Source of the DNA: Micrococcales bacterium | GTDB taxonomy: Bacteria > Actinomycetota > Actinomycetes > Actinomycetales > Dermatophilaceae | Reading direction: 5' to 3' | Assembly (NCBI GenBank): GCA_021287075.1 | Contig: JAJTBD010000014.1 | Coordinates: 1 to 64,000, forward strand | DNA: 64,000 nt | The notes under the pieces: model-generated | Databases searched by the model: none | Told to the model about the DNA's origin: nothing | The model's input: only the letters and a program-made list of their open reading frames with translations | Shown here: positions 52,456 to 61,998 of the stretch, piece after piece | Layout of the letters: the number at the start of each line of letters is the position of its first letter | Position numbering within the stretch: position 1 is the stretch's first letter | Program-made: the position numbers and the translations under genes

Positions 52456-52461
52456 TAGACT
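52456..52461 (+). promoter_or_regulatory. -10 hexamer (TAGACT) of hrcA
   Basis: TAGACT ends on the first base of the CIRCE element, so bound HrcA would cover the transcription start. Confidence 0.5.
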
Positions 52462-52487
52462 TGGCACTCGATGGTGCCGAGTGCCAG
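52461..52487 (+). promoter_or_regulatory. CIRCE operator of hrcA-dnaJ
   Basis: TTGGCACTC, 9-base spacer, GAGTGCCAG: matches CIRCE (TTAGCACTC-N9-GAGTGCTAA) with the characteristic spacer. Target of the HrcA repressor encoded 22 bases downstream. Confidence 0.85.
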
Positions 52488-52508
52488 ATCATCCGGACGG
52501 GAGGCGAC

Positions 52509-53540
52509 ATGAGCGACGAGCGGCGGCTTCAGATCCTGCGCGCCATCGTGCAGGACTATGTGGCGACCTCCGAGCCCGTCGGGTCCAAGGCCCTCCTCGA
52601 GCGGCACCGCCTGGGCGTCTCCGCGGCGACGGTGCGCAATGACATGGCGGTGCTCGAGGAGCAGGGGCTGATCCACGCCCCGCACACCAGCGCCGGCCGG
52701 GTGCCCACCGATGCCGGCTACCGCCTCTTCGTCGACCGGCTCTCGGCGATCAAGCCGCTCAGCCGCGCCGAGAAGACCGCCATCCAGCAGTTCCTCGAGT
52801 GCGCCGTCGACCTCGACGACGTCGTCGACCGCACCGCGCGGCTGCTCTCCTCGATCACCCACCAGGTCGCGGTCATGCAGTACCCATCGCTGACCCGGTC
52901 GAGCGTGCGCCATGTCGAGCTCGTGCCGATGCCGGGACAGCGGCTGATGGTGGTGCTCATCGTCAACTCCGGCCGCGTCGAGCAGCGGGTGGTCGAGGTC
53001 GAGCGCGACCTCACCGACGAGGCCGGCGGCGAGACGCTCTCGCTCATCCGCACCCGCCTCAACGCCCAGGCCGCCGACCAGCGTCTGGTCGACGCGGCCG
53101 CCGCACTGCGCTCCCTCCCGACCCAGTTCGAGCCGGCCGACCGCGCGCTGGTGCGCGCCGTGGTCGGGGCGCTCCAGGACGCCCTGGTCGAGGAGCGCGA
53201 GGAGCGGGTCGTGCTCGCCGGCACGGCCAACCTCGTGCGCGCCGGCACCGACTTCCCGACCTCGATCGGCCCCGTCCTCGAGGCACTCGAGGAGCATGTC
53301 GTGCTGCTGCGCCTGCTCTCCAGCGTCGAGGTCGACGACGCGGCCGTCGCCGTGCGCATCGGCCAGGAGAACCCCGTCGCGGGCCTGCACGCCACCTCGA
53401 TGGTCTCCACCCGCTATGGCGCGGGCAATGACCTCGTCGCCGGGCTCGGTGTCGTCGGCCCGACCCGGATGGACTACCCCACCACGATGGCGGCCGTCCG
53501 GGCCGTGGCGACCTACGTCTCCCGCATCCTCGCCGAGTGA
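52509..53540 (+). CDS. hrcA: Heat-inducible transcription repressor HrcA
   Basis: 343 residues. N-terminal winged helix ([27 protein letters not shown], then [18 protein letters not shown]), GAF-like middle and inserted dimerising domain; [21 protein letters not shown] near the end is the family signature. Represses through the CIRCE site in its own promoter. GGGAGG is 5 bases before ATG 52509. First gene of the chaperone/rRNA cluster. Confidence 0.96.
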   Translation: MSDERRLQILRAIVQDYVATSEPVGSKALLERHRLGVSAATVRNDMAVLEEQGLIHAPHTSAGRVPTDAGYRLFVDRLSAIKPLSRAEKTAIQQFLECAVDLDDVVDRTARLLSSITHQVAVMQYPSLTRSSVRHVELVPMPGQRLMVVLIVNSGRVEQRVVEVERDLTDEAGGETLSLIRTRLNAQAADQRLVDAAAALRSLPTQFEPADRALVRAVVGALQDALVEEREERVVLAGTANLVRAGTDFPTSIGPVLEALEEHVVLLRLLSSVEVDDAAVAVRIGQENPVAGLHATSMVSTRYGAGNDLVAGLGVVGPTRMDYPTTMAAVRAVATYVSRILAE

Positions 53541-53618
53541 CCGCGCCCTCGTGACCGCCCACCCGACCATCCGCCCCGCGGCCTCGGCCGACCAGCCCCG
53601 TCCCGACGAAGGAACCCG

Positions 53619-54749
53619 GTGAACGACTACTACGCAGAGCTCGGTGTCGCCCGCGACGCCAGCCCCGAGGACATCAAGAAGGCCTACCGTCGCAAGGCGC
53701 GCAGGCTCCACCCTGATGTCAACCCCGGCCCCGACGCCGAGGAGGAGTTCAAGCGCGTCTCGCAGGCCTATGACGTGCTCTCCGACCCGGCCAAGCGCCG
53801 CTCCTATGACATGGGCGCCGACCCCTTCGCCGCGGGCGGCGGCCACGCGGGCTTCGGCCAGGGCTTCACCTTCAGCGACATCATGGAGCAGTTCTTCGGG
53901 GCGGCCGGTGCCGGTGCCCAACGGGGCCCGCGCTCGCGGCAGGCCCGTGGCCAGGACGCCCTCGTGCGCCTCGACATCGACCTCGTCGACGCCGTCTTCG
54001 GCGCCGACAAGGAGCTGCACATCGACACCGCCGTCGTGTGCACCACCTGCCACGGCGACGGGGCCCAGCCCGGCACCCAGCGCCGAACCTGCGATGTGTG
54101 CGGTGGTCGCGGCGAGGTCCAGCAGGTCCAGCGCTCCTTCCTCGGCCAGGTCATGACCAGCCGTCCCTGCGTCGCCTGCCAGGGCTTTGGCGAGGTCACC
54201 CCATCGCCCTGCTATGAGTGCTCGGGCGAGGGCCGGGTCCGCTCCCGGCGCACCCTGACCATCCGGGTCCCCGCCGGCGTCGACACCGGCACCCGCATCC
54301 AGCTCGCGGGCGAGGGCGAGGTCGGTCCGGGCGGTGGCCCCAACGGCGACCTCTTCGTGGAGGTGCGGGTGCGCCCGCACGCCGTCTTCCAGCGTCGCGG
54401 CGATGACCTGCACTGCTCGATCGAGCTGCCCATGACGGCCGCGGCGCTCGGCGCCACCGTCCCGCTGGAGACCTTCGACGGCCCCCGCGACATCGAGGTG
54501 CCCGCCGGCACCCAGAGCGGCGACACCACCACCCTGCGCGGCCTCGGCGTGACCCACCTGCGCACCCAGTCGCGCGGCGACGTCATCGTGCACCTGGTCG
54601 TCACCACGCCGACCAGGCTGGACGCCCACCAGACCGAGCTGCTGCGCCAGCTCGCCACCGCCCGCGGCGAGGAGAAGCCCCAGGGCACCGTCACCCCGGC
54701 CGGCCAGGGCATCTTCGGCAAGCTGCGCGACGCCTTCAAGACAAGGTAG
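53619..54749 (+). CDS. dnaJ: Chaperone DnaJ (second, HrcA-linked type)
   Basis: 376 residues from GTG 53619. J domain with HPD at 31-33; short Gly/Phe region; zinc domain with four CxxCxGxG repeats ([32 protein letters not shown]); C-terminal substrate domain. Stimulates DnaK. GAAGGA is 6 bases upstream. The hrcA-dnaJ pair without grpE/dnaK is the DnaJ2 arrangement of actinobacteria. Confidence 0.95.
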   Translation: MNDYYAELGVARDASPEDIKKAYRRKARRLHPDVNPGPDAEEEFKRVSQAYDVLSDPAKRRSYDMGADPFAAGGGHAGFGQGFTFSDIMEQFFGAAGAGAQRGPRSRQARGQDALVRLDIDLVDAVFGADKELHIDTAVVCTTCHGDGAQPGTQRRTCDVCGGRGEVQQVQRSFLGQVMTSRPCVACQGFGEVTPSPCYECSGEGRVRSRRTLTIRVPAGVDTGTRIQLAGEGEVGPGGGPNGDLFVEVRVRPHAVFQRRGDDLHCSIELPMTAAALGATVPLETFDGPRDIEVPAGTQSGDTTTLRGLGVTHLRTQSRGDVIVHLVVTTPTRLDAHQTELLRQLATARGEEKPQGTVTPAGQGIFGKLRDAFKTR

Positions 54750-54755
54750 GCCCCG

Positions 54756-55499
54756 GTGACCCTGCCCCTCTTCCTCGTCGCGGACGGCGCGCTCGCCGGC
54801 CTGGCCGCCGGCGCGGCATACCTGCTCGACGGCCCGGAGGGCCGCCACGCCGCCACGGTCCGACGGATCGGGGTGGGGGAGCAGGTGCTCCTGGCCGACG
54901 GATCGGGCGTGCGGGTGACGGCCGATGTCGCCGCGGCCGACAAGGACGCGCTGCACCTGCGGGTCGTGGCCGTCGAGACGGAGCCGGCGCCCGCGCCGCG
55001 CTTCGTCCTCGTCCAGGCGCTGGCCAAGGGCGACCGCGACGACCAGGCCATCGAGGCGGCGACCGAGCTCGGCGTCGACGAGGTCGTGCCCTGGCAGTCG
55101 GCGCGCTCGATCGTCGTGTGGCGCGGTGACCGCGAGGCCAAGGCCCTGCGCAAGTGGGAGACGACCGTCCGGGCCGCGGCCAAGCAGTCCCGCCGCTCCC
55201 GCGTCCCCATCGTCGCCCCCCGGGCCACGACACCGGAGCTGGCCCGCCGCATCCGGCACAGCGCGCTCACCCTCGTGCTCCACGAGGGCGCGACCGAGCC
55301 GCTCGCCGCAGTGCAGCTGCCCGCGGCAGGCGATGTGCTCGTCATCGTCGGGCCCGAGGGGGGCATCGCGCCCGAGGAGCTGACGGTGCTCGAGGAGGCC
55401 GGCGGCCGCGCCGTCCGGCTCGGCGACACGGTGCTGCGCAGCTCCAGCGCCGGCCCCGCCGCCCTCGCGGTCCTCAGCGTCGCCACACGCTGGCGCTGA
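54756..55499 (+). CDS. rsmE: 16S rRNA (uracil-1498-N3)-methyltransferase
   Basis: 247 residues from GTG 54756, 6 bases after dnaJ. SPOUT-fold methyltransferase with LVQALAKGDRDDQAIEAATELGVDE, VIVGPEGGIAPEELTVL (SAM knot) and RLGDTVLRSSSAGPAALA. The N-terminal PUA-like domain has EGRHAATVRRIGVGEQV. Confidence 0.93.
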   Translation: MTLPLFLVADGALAGLAAGAAYLLDGPEGRHAATVRRIGVGEQVLLADGSGVRVTADVAAADKDALHLRVVAVETEPAPAPRFVLVQALAKGDRDDQAIEAATELGVDEVVPWQSARSIVVWRGDREAKALRKWETTVRAAAKQSRRSRVPIVAPRATTPELARRIRHSALTLVLHEGATEPLAAVQLPAAGDVLVIVGPEGGIAPEELTVLEEAGGRAVRLGDTVLRSSSAGPAALAVLSVATRWR

Positions 55500-55523
55500 G
55501 CGCCGCGCCGCCCCGCTCGCCGC

Positions 55524-55529
55524 TAGGGT
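55524..55529 (+). promoter_or_regulatory. Leaderless -10 TAGGGT of the HIT gene
   Basis: TAGGGT, 6 bases, ATG 55536: an internal promoter within the hrcA-era cluster. Confidence 0.45.
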
Positions 55530-55535
55530 CGGTGC

Positions 55536-55877
55536 ATGAGCACCGACTGCCTGTTCTGCCGCATCATCGCCGGCGAGATCCCGGCCGATGTCGTCGCCGA
55601 GACCGAGCACTCGCTCGCCTTCCGTGACATCAGCCCGCAGGCCCCGACCCACGTCCTGGTCATCCCGCGCCGGCACGAGCCCAACGCGGCCGCGCTGGCG
55701 GCCGTCGCCCCCGAGGAGATGGCCGACGCGTGGGCGCTGGTGGCCAGGGTCGCCGAGATCGACGGGCTCGAGGGCTATCGCACCGTGGCCAACACCGGCG
55801 CGGCCGCGCAGCAGACGGTCTTCCACATGCACCTGCACGTCATCGGCGGACGCGAGCTGACGTGGCCCCCGGGCTGA
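55536..55877 (+). CDS. HIT family nucleotide hydrolase (HINT-type)
   Basis: 113 residues. N-terminal DCLFCRIIAGEIPA with the zinc-type CxxC, VIPRRHEPN, and the catalytic triad motif HMHLHVIGG. Hydrolyses purine nucleoside phosphoramidates or similar in the family. Conserved between rsmE and phoH. Confidence 0.93.
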   Translation: MSTDCLFCRIIAGEIPADVVAETEHSLAFRDISPQAPTHVLVIPRRHEPNAAALAAVAPEEMADAWALVARVAEIDGLEGYRTVANTGAAAQQTVFHMHLHVIGGRELTWPPG

Positions 55878-55889
55878 GCGGCCAGCACG

Positions 55890-55895
55890 TAGACT
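55890..55895 (+). promoter_or_regulatory. -10 hexamer TAGACT of phoH
   Basis: TAGACT with 10 bases to ATG 55906; leaderless or with a leader of only a few bases. Confidence 0.4.
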
Positions 55896-55905
55896 TGACG
55901 GCAAT

Positions 55906-57072
55906 ATGAGCGACCCCGCCAATGGCACCTCACCAGACACCCAGAGCAGCGACGCCGCGGCGATGAGCCCCGGCTCCCGCCCCGTGCCCGAGCACACTGT
56001 CGTGATCCCGCCCGAGATCCCGATGGTCTCGCTGCTGGGCCCGCGCGACGAGCTGCTGCGCACGATCGAGCGCAGTTTCCCGCAGCTGTTCATCCACGTC
56101 CGCGGCAACGAGGTGCGCCTGTCCGGCCCGGCCGAGGACCTCCTCCTCGTCGAGCGGCTCATCGACGAGCTGCTCGCCGTCGTCGCCGCCGGGCAGCCCC
56201 TCAACCGCGACGCCGTCGAGCGCTCCATCGGCATGCTGCGCTCGCAGGGTCGCGAGCGGCCGGCCGACGTGCTGACGATGAACATCATCTCCTCGCGGGG
56301 CCGGACCATCCGCCCCAAGACGCTCAACCAGAAGCGCTATGTCGACGCGATCGACGAGCACACGGTCGTATTCGGCATCGGCCCCGCCGGCACGGGCAAG
56401 ACCTATCTGGCCATGGCCAAGGCCGTCGCGGCCCTCCAGGCCAAGCAGGTCAACCGGATCATCCTCACCCGCCCCGCCGTCGAGGCCGGCGAGCGGCTCG
56501 GCTTCCTGCCCGGCACGCTCACCGACAAGATCGACCCCTATCTGCGGCCGCTCTATGACGCACTGCACGACATGATCGACCCCGAGTCGATCCCGCGTCT
56601 GATGGCCGCCGGCACGATCGAGGTCGCGCCCCTGGCCTACATGCGGGGCCGCTCACTGAACGATGCCTTCATCATCCTCGACGAGGCCCAGAACACCTCG
56701 CCGGAGCAGATGAAGATGTTCCTCACCCGCCTCGGCTTCGGCTCCAAGATCGTCGTCACCGGCGACGTCACCCAGGTCGACCTGCCGGGCGGCGTCCAGT
56801 CGGGCCTGCGTGTTGTGCAGGACATCCTGGTCGGCATCGACGACGTCCACTTCTCGGCCCTCACCTCCGAGGACGTCGTGCGACACCGGCTCGTCGGCGA
56901 GATCGTCGACGCCTATGGCCGGTGGGACGAGCGCCAGCACACCGGCGGTCCGCGCCAGGACCGGCGCCGGCGGCCGGCCCGCCGGGAGGGCCGCGGCCCC
57001 CGTGACGTCGCGGCACCGCCGGCCCAGTCGCCGGCCGCACCGGCCCAGCCAGAGACGGGGGAGCAGCCGTGA
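55906..57072 (+). CDS. phoH: PhoH-like ATPase
   Basis: 388 residues. N-terminal KH-like segment (about 45-110), then the PhoH P-loop domain with Walker A GPAGTGKT (159-166) and Walker [32 protein letters not shown] is the family signature. Linked to RNA metabolism through its constant pairing with ybeY. The last ~60 residues are a basic Arg/Pro/Ala-rich tail, probably disordered. Stop overlaps the ybeY start (GTGA). Confidence 0.94.
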   Translation: MSDPANGTSPDTQSSDAAAMSPGSRPVPEHTVVIPPEIPMVSLLGPRDELLRTIERSFPQLFIHVRGNEVRLSGPAEDLLLVERLIDELLAVVAAGQPLNRDAVERSIGMLRSQGRERPADVLTMNIISSRGRTIRPKTLNQKRYVDAIDEHTVVFGIGPAGTGKTYLAMAKAVAALQAKQVNRIILTRPAVEAGERLGFLPGTLTDKIDPYLRPLYDALHDMIDPESIPRLMAAGTIEVAPLAYMRGRSLNDAFIILDEAQNTSPEQMKMFLTRLGFGSKIVVTGDVTQVDLPGGVQSGLRVVQDILVGIDDVHFSALTSEDVVRHRLVGEIVDAYGRWDERQHTGGPRQDRRRRPARREGRGPRDVAAPPAQSPAAPAQPETGEQP

Positions 57073-57533
57073 GCACCGACATCCTCAACGAGACCGACGT
57101 CGAGGTCGACCTCCTCGAGCTGGTCTCCTGCGCCGACTATGTCAAGGAGCAGATGCGGGTCCACCCGCGCGCCGAGCTGTGCATCCGGCTCGTCGACGAG
57201 GCCGCCATGGAGGTCCTCCACGTGCAGTGGATGGACCTGCCCGGCCCCACCGATGTGATGAGCTTCCCCATGGACGAGCTGCGCCCCGGCCGGGAGGGCA
57301 CCGAGCCGGAGGAGGGCATGCTCGGTGACATCGTGCTCTGCCCGTCCGTGGCCGCCCGGCAGGCCGCCGAGGCCGGCCACGCCACCGAGGAGGAGCTGCT
57401 GCTGCTCACGGTCCACGGGCTGCTCCACCTCCTCGGCTACGACCACGCCGAGCCCGACGAGGAGAAGGAGATGTTCGAGCTCCAGCGCCAGCTGCTGCTC
57501 ACCTTCCTCGCCGGGCGCGGCCGAGGCGTCTGA
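57069..57533 (+). CDS. ybeY: Endoribonuclease YbeY (rRNA maturation factor)
   Basis: 154 residues from GTG 57069. Zinc motif [11 protein letters not shown] (H-x3-H-x5-H) and the upstream [12 protein letters not shown] strand are intact. Needed for 16S rRNA 3' end maturation and ribosome quality control in characterised bacteria. Translationally coupled to phoH by a 4-base overlap. Confidence 0.95.
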   Translation: MSTDILNETDVEVDLLELVSCADYVKEQMRVHPRAELCIRLVDEAAMEVLHVQWMDLPGPTDVMSFPMDELRPGREGTEPEEGMLGDIVLCPSVAARQAAEAGHATEEELLLLTVHGLLHLLGYDHAEPDEEKEMFELQRQLLLTFLAGRGRGV

Positions 57534-57581
57534 CATCGCGCCGATGCCCGCTCGACAACCCGCCACCGGGGCCGTCCGGCC

Positions 57582-58889
57582 ATGACCGGTCAACTCGTCC
57601 TTGCCGCGCTCGCCAGCGTGATCGTGGCCGCCGTCCTCGCCGGCTCCGAGGCCGCCCTCCAGCGCATCTCCCGGGTGCGCGCGGAGGAGCTGGCCGGTGA
57701 ACAGCGAGCCGGATCCCGCTCTCTGACAACGATTGTCAGTGACCCCGCGCCCTATCTCGCCGTCGCGGCATTCCTCCGTGCGATCGCCGAGGCGGGCGCG
57801 GCCGTCCTGATCACCCTCGCCGTCGTCGAGGAGGTCGACGGGGTCGCCCGCACCCTGCTGTATGCCGTGGGCATCATGACCCTCGTCTCCTTCCTCGTCG
57901 TCGGCGTCTCCCCGCGCACCCTCGGCCGGCAGCGCTCCGATGCCATCGCCCTGGCGACCGCCCCCCTGGTCGTCGGGCTGCGCCGGGTGCTCGGCCCGAT
58001 CGCCCGGCTGCTCATCGCCGTGGGCAATGCCGTCACACCGGGGCGCGGCTTCCGCGACGGGCCCTTCGACAGCGAGGCGGAGCTGCGCGGGCTGGTCGAC
58101 CTCGCCTCCGAGAGCCAGCTCATCGAGGACGACGAGCGGGAGATGATCCACTCCGTCTTCGAGCTCGGCGACACCCTGGTCCGCGAGGTGATGGTGCCCC
58201 GCACCGACATGGTCGTCATCCAGGCCGGCAAGTCGCTGCGGTCGGCGATGTCGCTCTTCCTCCGCTCCGGCTTTTCGCGCATCCCCGTCGCGGGCGAGAG
58301 CACCGACGACATCCAGGGGCTGCTCTACTTCAAGGACGTCGCCCGCCGGCTCAACGCCGACCCGGAGGCGGGCAACCTGGAGGCCGAGCAGGTGATGCGG
58401 CCCATGCCCTTTGTGCCCGAGAGCAAGCCGGTCGACGATCTCCTGCGCGAGATGCAGCGCGACCAGACCCACCTCGCCTGTGTGATCGACGAATACGGCG
58501 GCACCGCGGGCCTGGTCACCATCGAGGACGTGCTCGAGGAGATCGTCGGCGAGATCGTCGACGAGTACGACCGCGAGGAGGAGGAGTCCGAGGAGCTGGG
58601 CGCCGGCCGCTGGCGGGTCGCCGCCGCCATGGACATCGACGACCTCGCCGACCTGTGCGAGGTCGAGATCGAGGAGAACGAGGTCGACACCGTCGGTGGC
58701 CTCATGGCCAAGGCCATCGGCCGGGTGCCGATCCTCGGCTCCCGCTGCGAGGTGGCCGGCCTGTCGCTGACCGCCGAGAAGATGGGCGGCCGCCGCCACC
58801 GGGTCGCCACCGTGCTGGTCGAGCGAGTCGCGGGCGGCGATGATGGCAGCACCACCCACCAGAGAGGCAGTCATGACGACGAGCACTGA
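57582..58889 (+). CDS. CNNM/CBS-domain transporter-associated protein (HlyC/CorC type)
   Basis: 435 residues. N-terminal CNNM membrane domain (about 1-145, three or four helices), then two CBS domains (MVPRTDMVVIQAGKSL; MRPMPFVPESKPVDDLL) and the CorC_HlyC C-terminal domain (VDTVGGLMAKAIGRVPI). Family members export Mg or other divalent cations. The 3' end overlaps era by 17 bases, so the genes are coupled. Confidence 0.92.
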   Translation: MTGQLVLAALASVIVAAVLAGSEAALQRISRVRAEELAGEQRAGSRSLTTIVSDPAPYLAVAAFLRAIAEAGAAVLITLAVVEEVDGVARTLLYAVGIMTLVSFLVVGVSPRTLGRQRSDAIALATAPLVVGLRRVLGPIARLLIAVGNAVTPGRGFRDGPFDSEAELRGLVDLASESQLIEDDEREMIHSVFELGDTLVREVMVPRTDMVVIQAGKSLRSAMSLFLRSGFSRIPVAGESTDDIQGLLYFKDVARRLNADPEAGNLEAEQVMRPMPFVPESKPVDDLLREMQRDQTHLACVIDEYGGTAGLVTIEDVLEEIVGEIVDEYDREEEESEELGAGRWRVAAAMDIDDLADLCEVEIEENEVDTVGGLMAKAIGRVPILGSRCEVAGLSLTAEKMGGRRHRVATVLVERVAGGDDGSTTHQRGSHDDEH

Positions 58890-59796
58890 GTATGCCGCGG
58901 GGTTCGCCTGCCTCGTGGGTCGCCCCAACGCCGGGAAGTCCACGCTGACCAACGCCCTCGTCGGCCACAAGGTCGCGATCACCTCGTCCAAGCCGCAGAC
59001 CACGCGCCACACCATCCGGGGCATCGTCACCGGCGAGACGAGCCAGCTGATCCTGGTCGACACCCCTGGCCTGCACAAGCCCCGCACCCTGCTGGGGGAG
59101 CGGCTCAACGACCTGGTCCGCGAGACCCTGCTCGAGGTCGACGTCATCGGCTTCTGCCTGCCGTCGGACCAGCGGATCGGGCCGGGCGACCAGTTCATCG
59201 CGGCCGAGCTGGCCGAGCTGCGTCGCGCCAAGCGGGTGCCCGTGGTGGCCATCGCGACCAAGAGCGACCGGGTTGACCGGGCGCGCCTGACCGAGCACCT
59301 CATCGCCATCGACCAGCTGGGGGAGTGGGACGCGATCGTGCCCTGCTCGGCGACCAAGGGCGACCAGGTCGACGAGGTCGCCGGCGTCCTCGCGGCATAC
59401 CTCCCGCCCGCCCCGGGGCCGCTCTATCCCGACGGCGTGCTCACCGACGAGCCGGAGGCGGTCATGATCGCCGAGCTCGTCCGCGAGGCCGCGCTCGAGG
59501 GAGTGCGTGACGAGCTGCCGCACTCGCTCGCGGTCGTCGTCGAGGAGATGGTCCCGCGCGAGGGGCGCCCGGCCGACCGGCCGCTGCTCGACGTGCGGGT
59601 CAACGTCTTCGTCGAGCGCGACTCGCAGAAGGCGATCATCATCGGGCGCGGCGGCTCGCGGCTGCGCGAGGTGGGCAGCACGGCCCGCCGGGGCATCGAG
59701 GCGCTGCTCGGCCAGAAGGTCTTCCTCGACCTGCACGTCAAGGTGGCCAAGGACTGGCAGCGCGACCCCAAACAGCTCCAGCGGCTCGGCTTCTGA
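58873..59796 (+). CDS. era: GTPase Era
   Basis: 307 residues from ATG 58873, with GAGAGGCAG upstream. G1 GRPNAGKS (16-23), switch TTRHTIRG, G3 DTPG, G4 as TKSD (commonly NKxD), SAT for G5, and a C-terminal KH domain (IIGRGGSRLREVG). Assists 30S assembly by binding 16S rRNA. ATG 58840 is possible but has no better ribosome binding site. End of the hrcA-era cluster; recO, often next, is not here. Confidence 0.95.
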   Translation: MTTSTEYAAGFACLVGRPNAGKSTLTNALVGHKVAITSSKPQTTRHTIRGIVTGETSQLILVDTPGLHKPRTLLGERLNDLVRETLLEVDVIGFCLPSDQRIGPGDQFIAAELAELRRAKRVPVVAIATKSDRVDRARLTEHLIAIDQLGEWDAIVPCSATKGDQVDEVAGVLAAYLPPAPGPLYPDGVLTDEPEAVMIAELVREAALEGVRDELPHSLAVVVEEMVPREGRPADRPLLDVRVNVFVERDSQKAIIIGRGGSRLREVGSTARRGIEALLGQKVFLDLHVKVAKDWQRDPKQLQRLGF

Positions 59797-59887
59797 GCGG
59801 TCCGGGCCCGCCCGGGGAGAGCTCCCCTCGCAGGCCCGTGACCTGCGGTTCTGGCCCGCCACGACGCGCCCGGGAGGTGCTCTCGGT

Positions 59888-59916
59888 TTGGGACATCCGC
59901 CCTCCGGTGGCAGGGT
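59888..59916 (+). promoter_or_regulatory. Promoter of the BCCT transporter gene
   Basis: TTGGGA, exactly 17 bases, CAGGGT; the best -35/-10 pair seen in the window. Expected transcript start near 59923, giving a leader of about 85 bases with a small ORF. Confidence 0.45.
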
Positions 59917-59963
59917 GGGGCGGTCGAACGAGACCGAATGAGCACGTCACGGAAGGGGAAAAC

Positions 59964-60011
59964 GTGACGGTGCGACGGGGGTGCCCGTTGTGCTGTCCGG
60001 GACCAACATGA
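59964..60011 (+). CDS. Putative 15-residue Cys-rich leader peptide
   Basis: GTG 59964 follows a strong GGAAGGGG and encodes VTVRRGCPLCCPGPT (Cys at 7, 10, 11). Its TGA overlaps the ATG of the BCCT gene (ATGA), the arrangement of translational coupling. The BCCT gene itself has no good ribosome binding site. Short uORFs with Cys tracts that sense cysteine or charged tRNA are known in mycobacteria. Inference only. Confidence 0.35.
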   Translation: MTVRRGCPLCCPGPT

Positions 60012-61918
60012 GCGAGCAGAGACCACCACGAAGTCGTGTCACCCGGGCCACCGAGCTCGGGGAGAACATCTATCGGGCGCGAGTCAACGCCCTCCACCCG
60101 GCGCTCGAGCGCCCCACCGACGAGAAGGAGCTGTCCGCACGGCGGCCGCTTGACCGGGTCGTGTTCGGCATCGCCGCACTTGCCGCGCTGGCCTTCGTGG
60201 TGTGGGGTGCGGTGGCCACGGCCAGCCTGACCGACGCCTCGACCACCGGCCTCAACTGGGTGGTCCACAACATGGGCTGGCTCTTCTCCCTCGCCGCCAC
60301 CGGTTTTGTCTTCTTCGTGGTGTGGCTGGCCATCAGCCGCTTCGGCCACGTGCGCCTCGGCGGCGACGACGAGCGCCCGGAGTTCAACACGATCTCGTGG
60401 GTGGCGATGATGTTCAGCGCCGGCATGGGCATCGGCCTGATGTTCTATGGCGTCTCCGAGCCGGTGACCCACTACACCACGCCCCCGCCCGGCACCGGTG
60501 CGGCCGGCAACCCCGAGGCCGTCCAGCACGCGATGGCCACGACCCTCTTCCACTGGACCCTGCACCCGTGGGCGATCTATGCCGTCGTCGGCCTGGCGAT
60601 CGCCTATGGCGTCTTCCGCCGTGGCCGCTCCCTGCTGATCAGCTCCGCCTTCGCGCCGCTCTTCGGTGAGCGCGTCTCCGCCACCCTGGGCGGCCGGCTG
60701 ATCGACATCTTCGCGATCTTCGCGACGCTCTTCGGGTCGGCCACCTCGCTGGGCCTGGGCGCCCTCCAGATCGGCTCCGGCCTCGAGGTCGTCGGCTGGA
60801 CGGGCAAGGCCGGCAACGGGCTGCTCATCGCCATCATCGTCGTGCTGACCCTGTGCTTCATCCTCTCGGCCGTCTCGGGTGTCGCCCGGGGCATCCAGTG
60901 GCTGTCCAACATCAACATGGTCCTGGCCGTCGTGCTGGCACTGTTCGTCTTCGTGCTAGGCCCGACGATCTTCATCCTCAACCTGGTCCCGACCGCTGTC
61001 GGCTCCTACTTCGAGGACCTGGCCATGATGTCCGCGCGCACCGAGGCCATCGGCGGCAGCGGGATGCGCGAGTGGCTCTCCGGCTGGACCATCTTCTACT
61101 GGGCCTGGTGGGTGAGCTGGACGCCCTTCGTCGGCATGTTCATCGCCCGCATCTCCCGCGGCCGCACCATCCGCGAGTTCGTCGCGGGCGTGCTCTTCGT
61201 CCCCAGCGTCGTCTCGCTGGTCTGGTTCGTGATCTTCGGCGGCGCGGGCATCTTCGCCCAGCGTCACGGCGTCGACATCGCCGGCCAGTCCAATGCCGAG
61301 AGCCAGCTGTTCACGCTGCTCGACAGCATGCCGGCGGCCACGGTGATGTCGATCATCGTCATGCTGCTGGTGGCGATCTTCTTCGTCTCGGGCGCCGACG
61401 CCGCCTCGATCGTCATGGGCACCCTGTCCGAGCGCGGCACGCTCGAGCCCAGCCGCCCGACCGTCATCTTCTGGGGTGCGGCCACGGGCGCGGTGGCGGC
61501 CATCATGCTGATGATCGGCGGGGCCGATGCGCTCTCCGGTCTCCAGACCGTGACCATCATCGCGGCGCTGCCGTTTGTGATCATCATGGCCGGCATGGCC
61601 GTGGCCCTGGTGCGCGATCTGGCCAGCGACCCGGTCATCATCCGGCGCAAGTACGCCCTCAAGGCCGTCGAGTCGGCCGTCGTCCACGGCGTGCAGGAGC
61701 ACGGCGAGGGCTTCGAGCTCTCGGTCGGCGAGGCCGCGCCCGGCCAGGGCGTGGGCGACCTGCTCCACCGGGCCGAGGACATGGCCAAGGTCGCCGACCT
61801 CGAGCACGCGCCGGGTGCCGGCGTGGGCGTCGGCCGGCTGGGCGACGAGCCCGGCGAGGAGGGCTACGTCGCGCCGGAGGTGGCCGACACCGACGAGGGG
61901 TCGACCGCCCGGCGCTGA
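60008..61918 (+). CDS. BCCT family (betaine/choline/carnitine) transporter
   Basis: 636 residues from ATG 60008. Twelve membrane helices; MMFSAGMGIGLMFYGVSEPVTHY is the glycine-rich segment, and FYWAWWVSWTPFVGMFIARISRGRTIREF is the Trp-rich signature, around residues 370-398. Na- or proton-coupled uptake of glycine betaine, choline or related quaternary amines, usually for osmoprotection. The C-terminal ~75 residues are cytoplasmic and acidic. Together with the dimethylglycine oxidase-like enzyme (12217) it could feed betaine breakdown (inference). Confidence 0.92.
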   Translation: MSEQRPPRSRVTRATELGENIYRARVNALHPALERPTDEKELSARRPLDRVVFGIAALAALAFVVWGAVATASLTDASTTGLNWVVHNMGWLFSLAATGFVFFVVWLAISRFGHVRLGGDDERPEFNTISWVAMMFSAGMGIGLMFYGVSEPVTHYTTPPPGTGAAGNPEAVQHAMATTLFHWTLHPWAIYAVVGLAIAYGVFRRGRSLLISSAFAPLFGERVSATLGGRLIDIFAIFATLFGSATSLGLGALQIGSGLEVVGWTGKAGNGLLIAIIVVLTLCFILSAVSGVARGIQWLSNINMVLAVVLALFVFVLGPTIFILNLVPTAVGSYFEDLAMMSARTEAIGGSGMREWLSGWTIFYWAWWVSWTPFVGMFIARISRGRTIREFVAGVLFVPSVVSLVWFVIFGGAGIFAQRHGVDIAGQSNAESQLFTLLDSMPAATVMSIIVMLLVAIFFVSGADAASIVMGTLSERGTLEPSRPTVIFWGAATGAVAAIMLMIGGADALSGLQTVTIIAALPFVIIMAGMAVALVRDLASDPVIIRRKYALKAVESAVVHGVQEHGEGFELSVGEAAPGQGVGDLLHRAEDMAKVADLEHAPGAGVGVGRLGDEPGEEGYVAPEVADTDEGSTARR

Positions 61919-61924
61919 GCCCTC

Positions 61925-61948
61925 GGCCCGGGAGTCGCCTCCCGGGCC
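61925..61948 (+). terminator. GC-rich hairpin after the BCCT gene
   Basis: GGCCCGGGAG, loop TCGC, CTCCCGGGCC; 6 bases after the stop. Confidence 0.6.
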
Positions 61949-61998
61949 GGGAGCGCCCACAGGCAGGGCATGTCCACAGACAAGGCGCCTCCACAGAC

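Noticed and set aside
51501..56327. 1608-codon minus-strand frame across DUF3097 to phoH
   Set aside because: Only its last 294 codons (DUF3097) are real; the rest is antisense to hrcA, dnaJ, rsmE, HIT and phoH.
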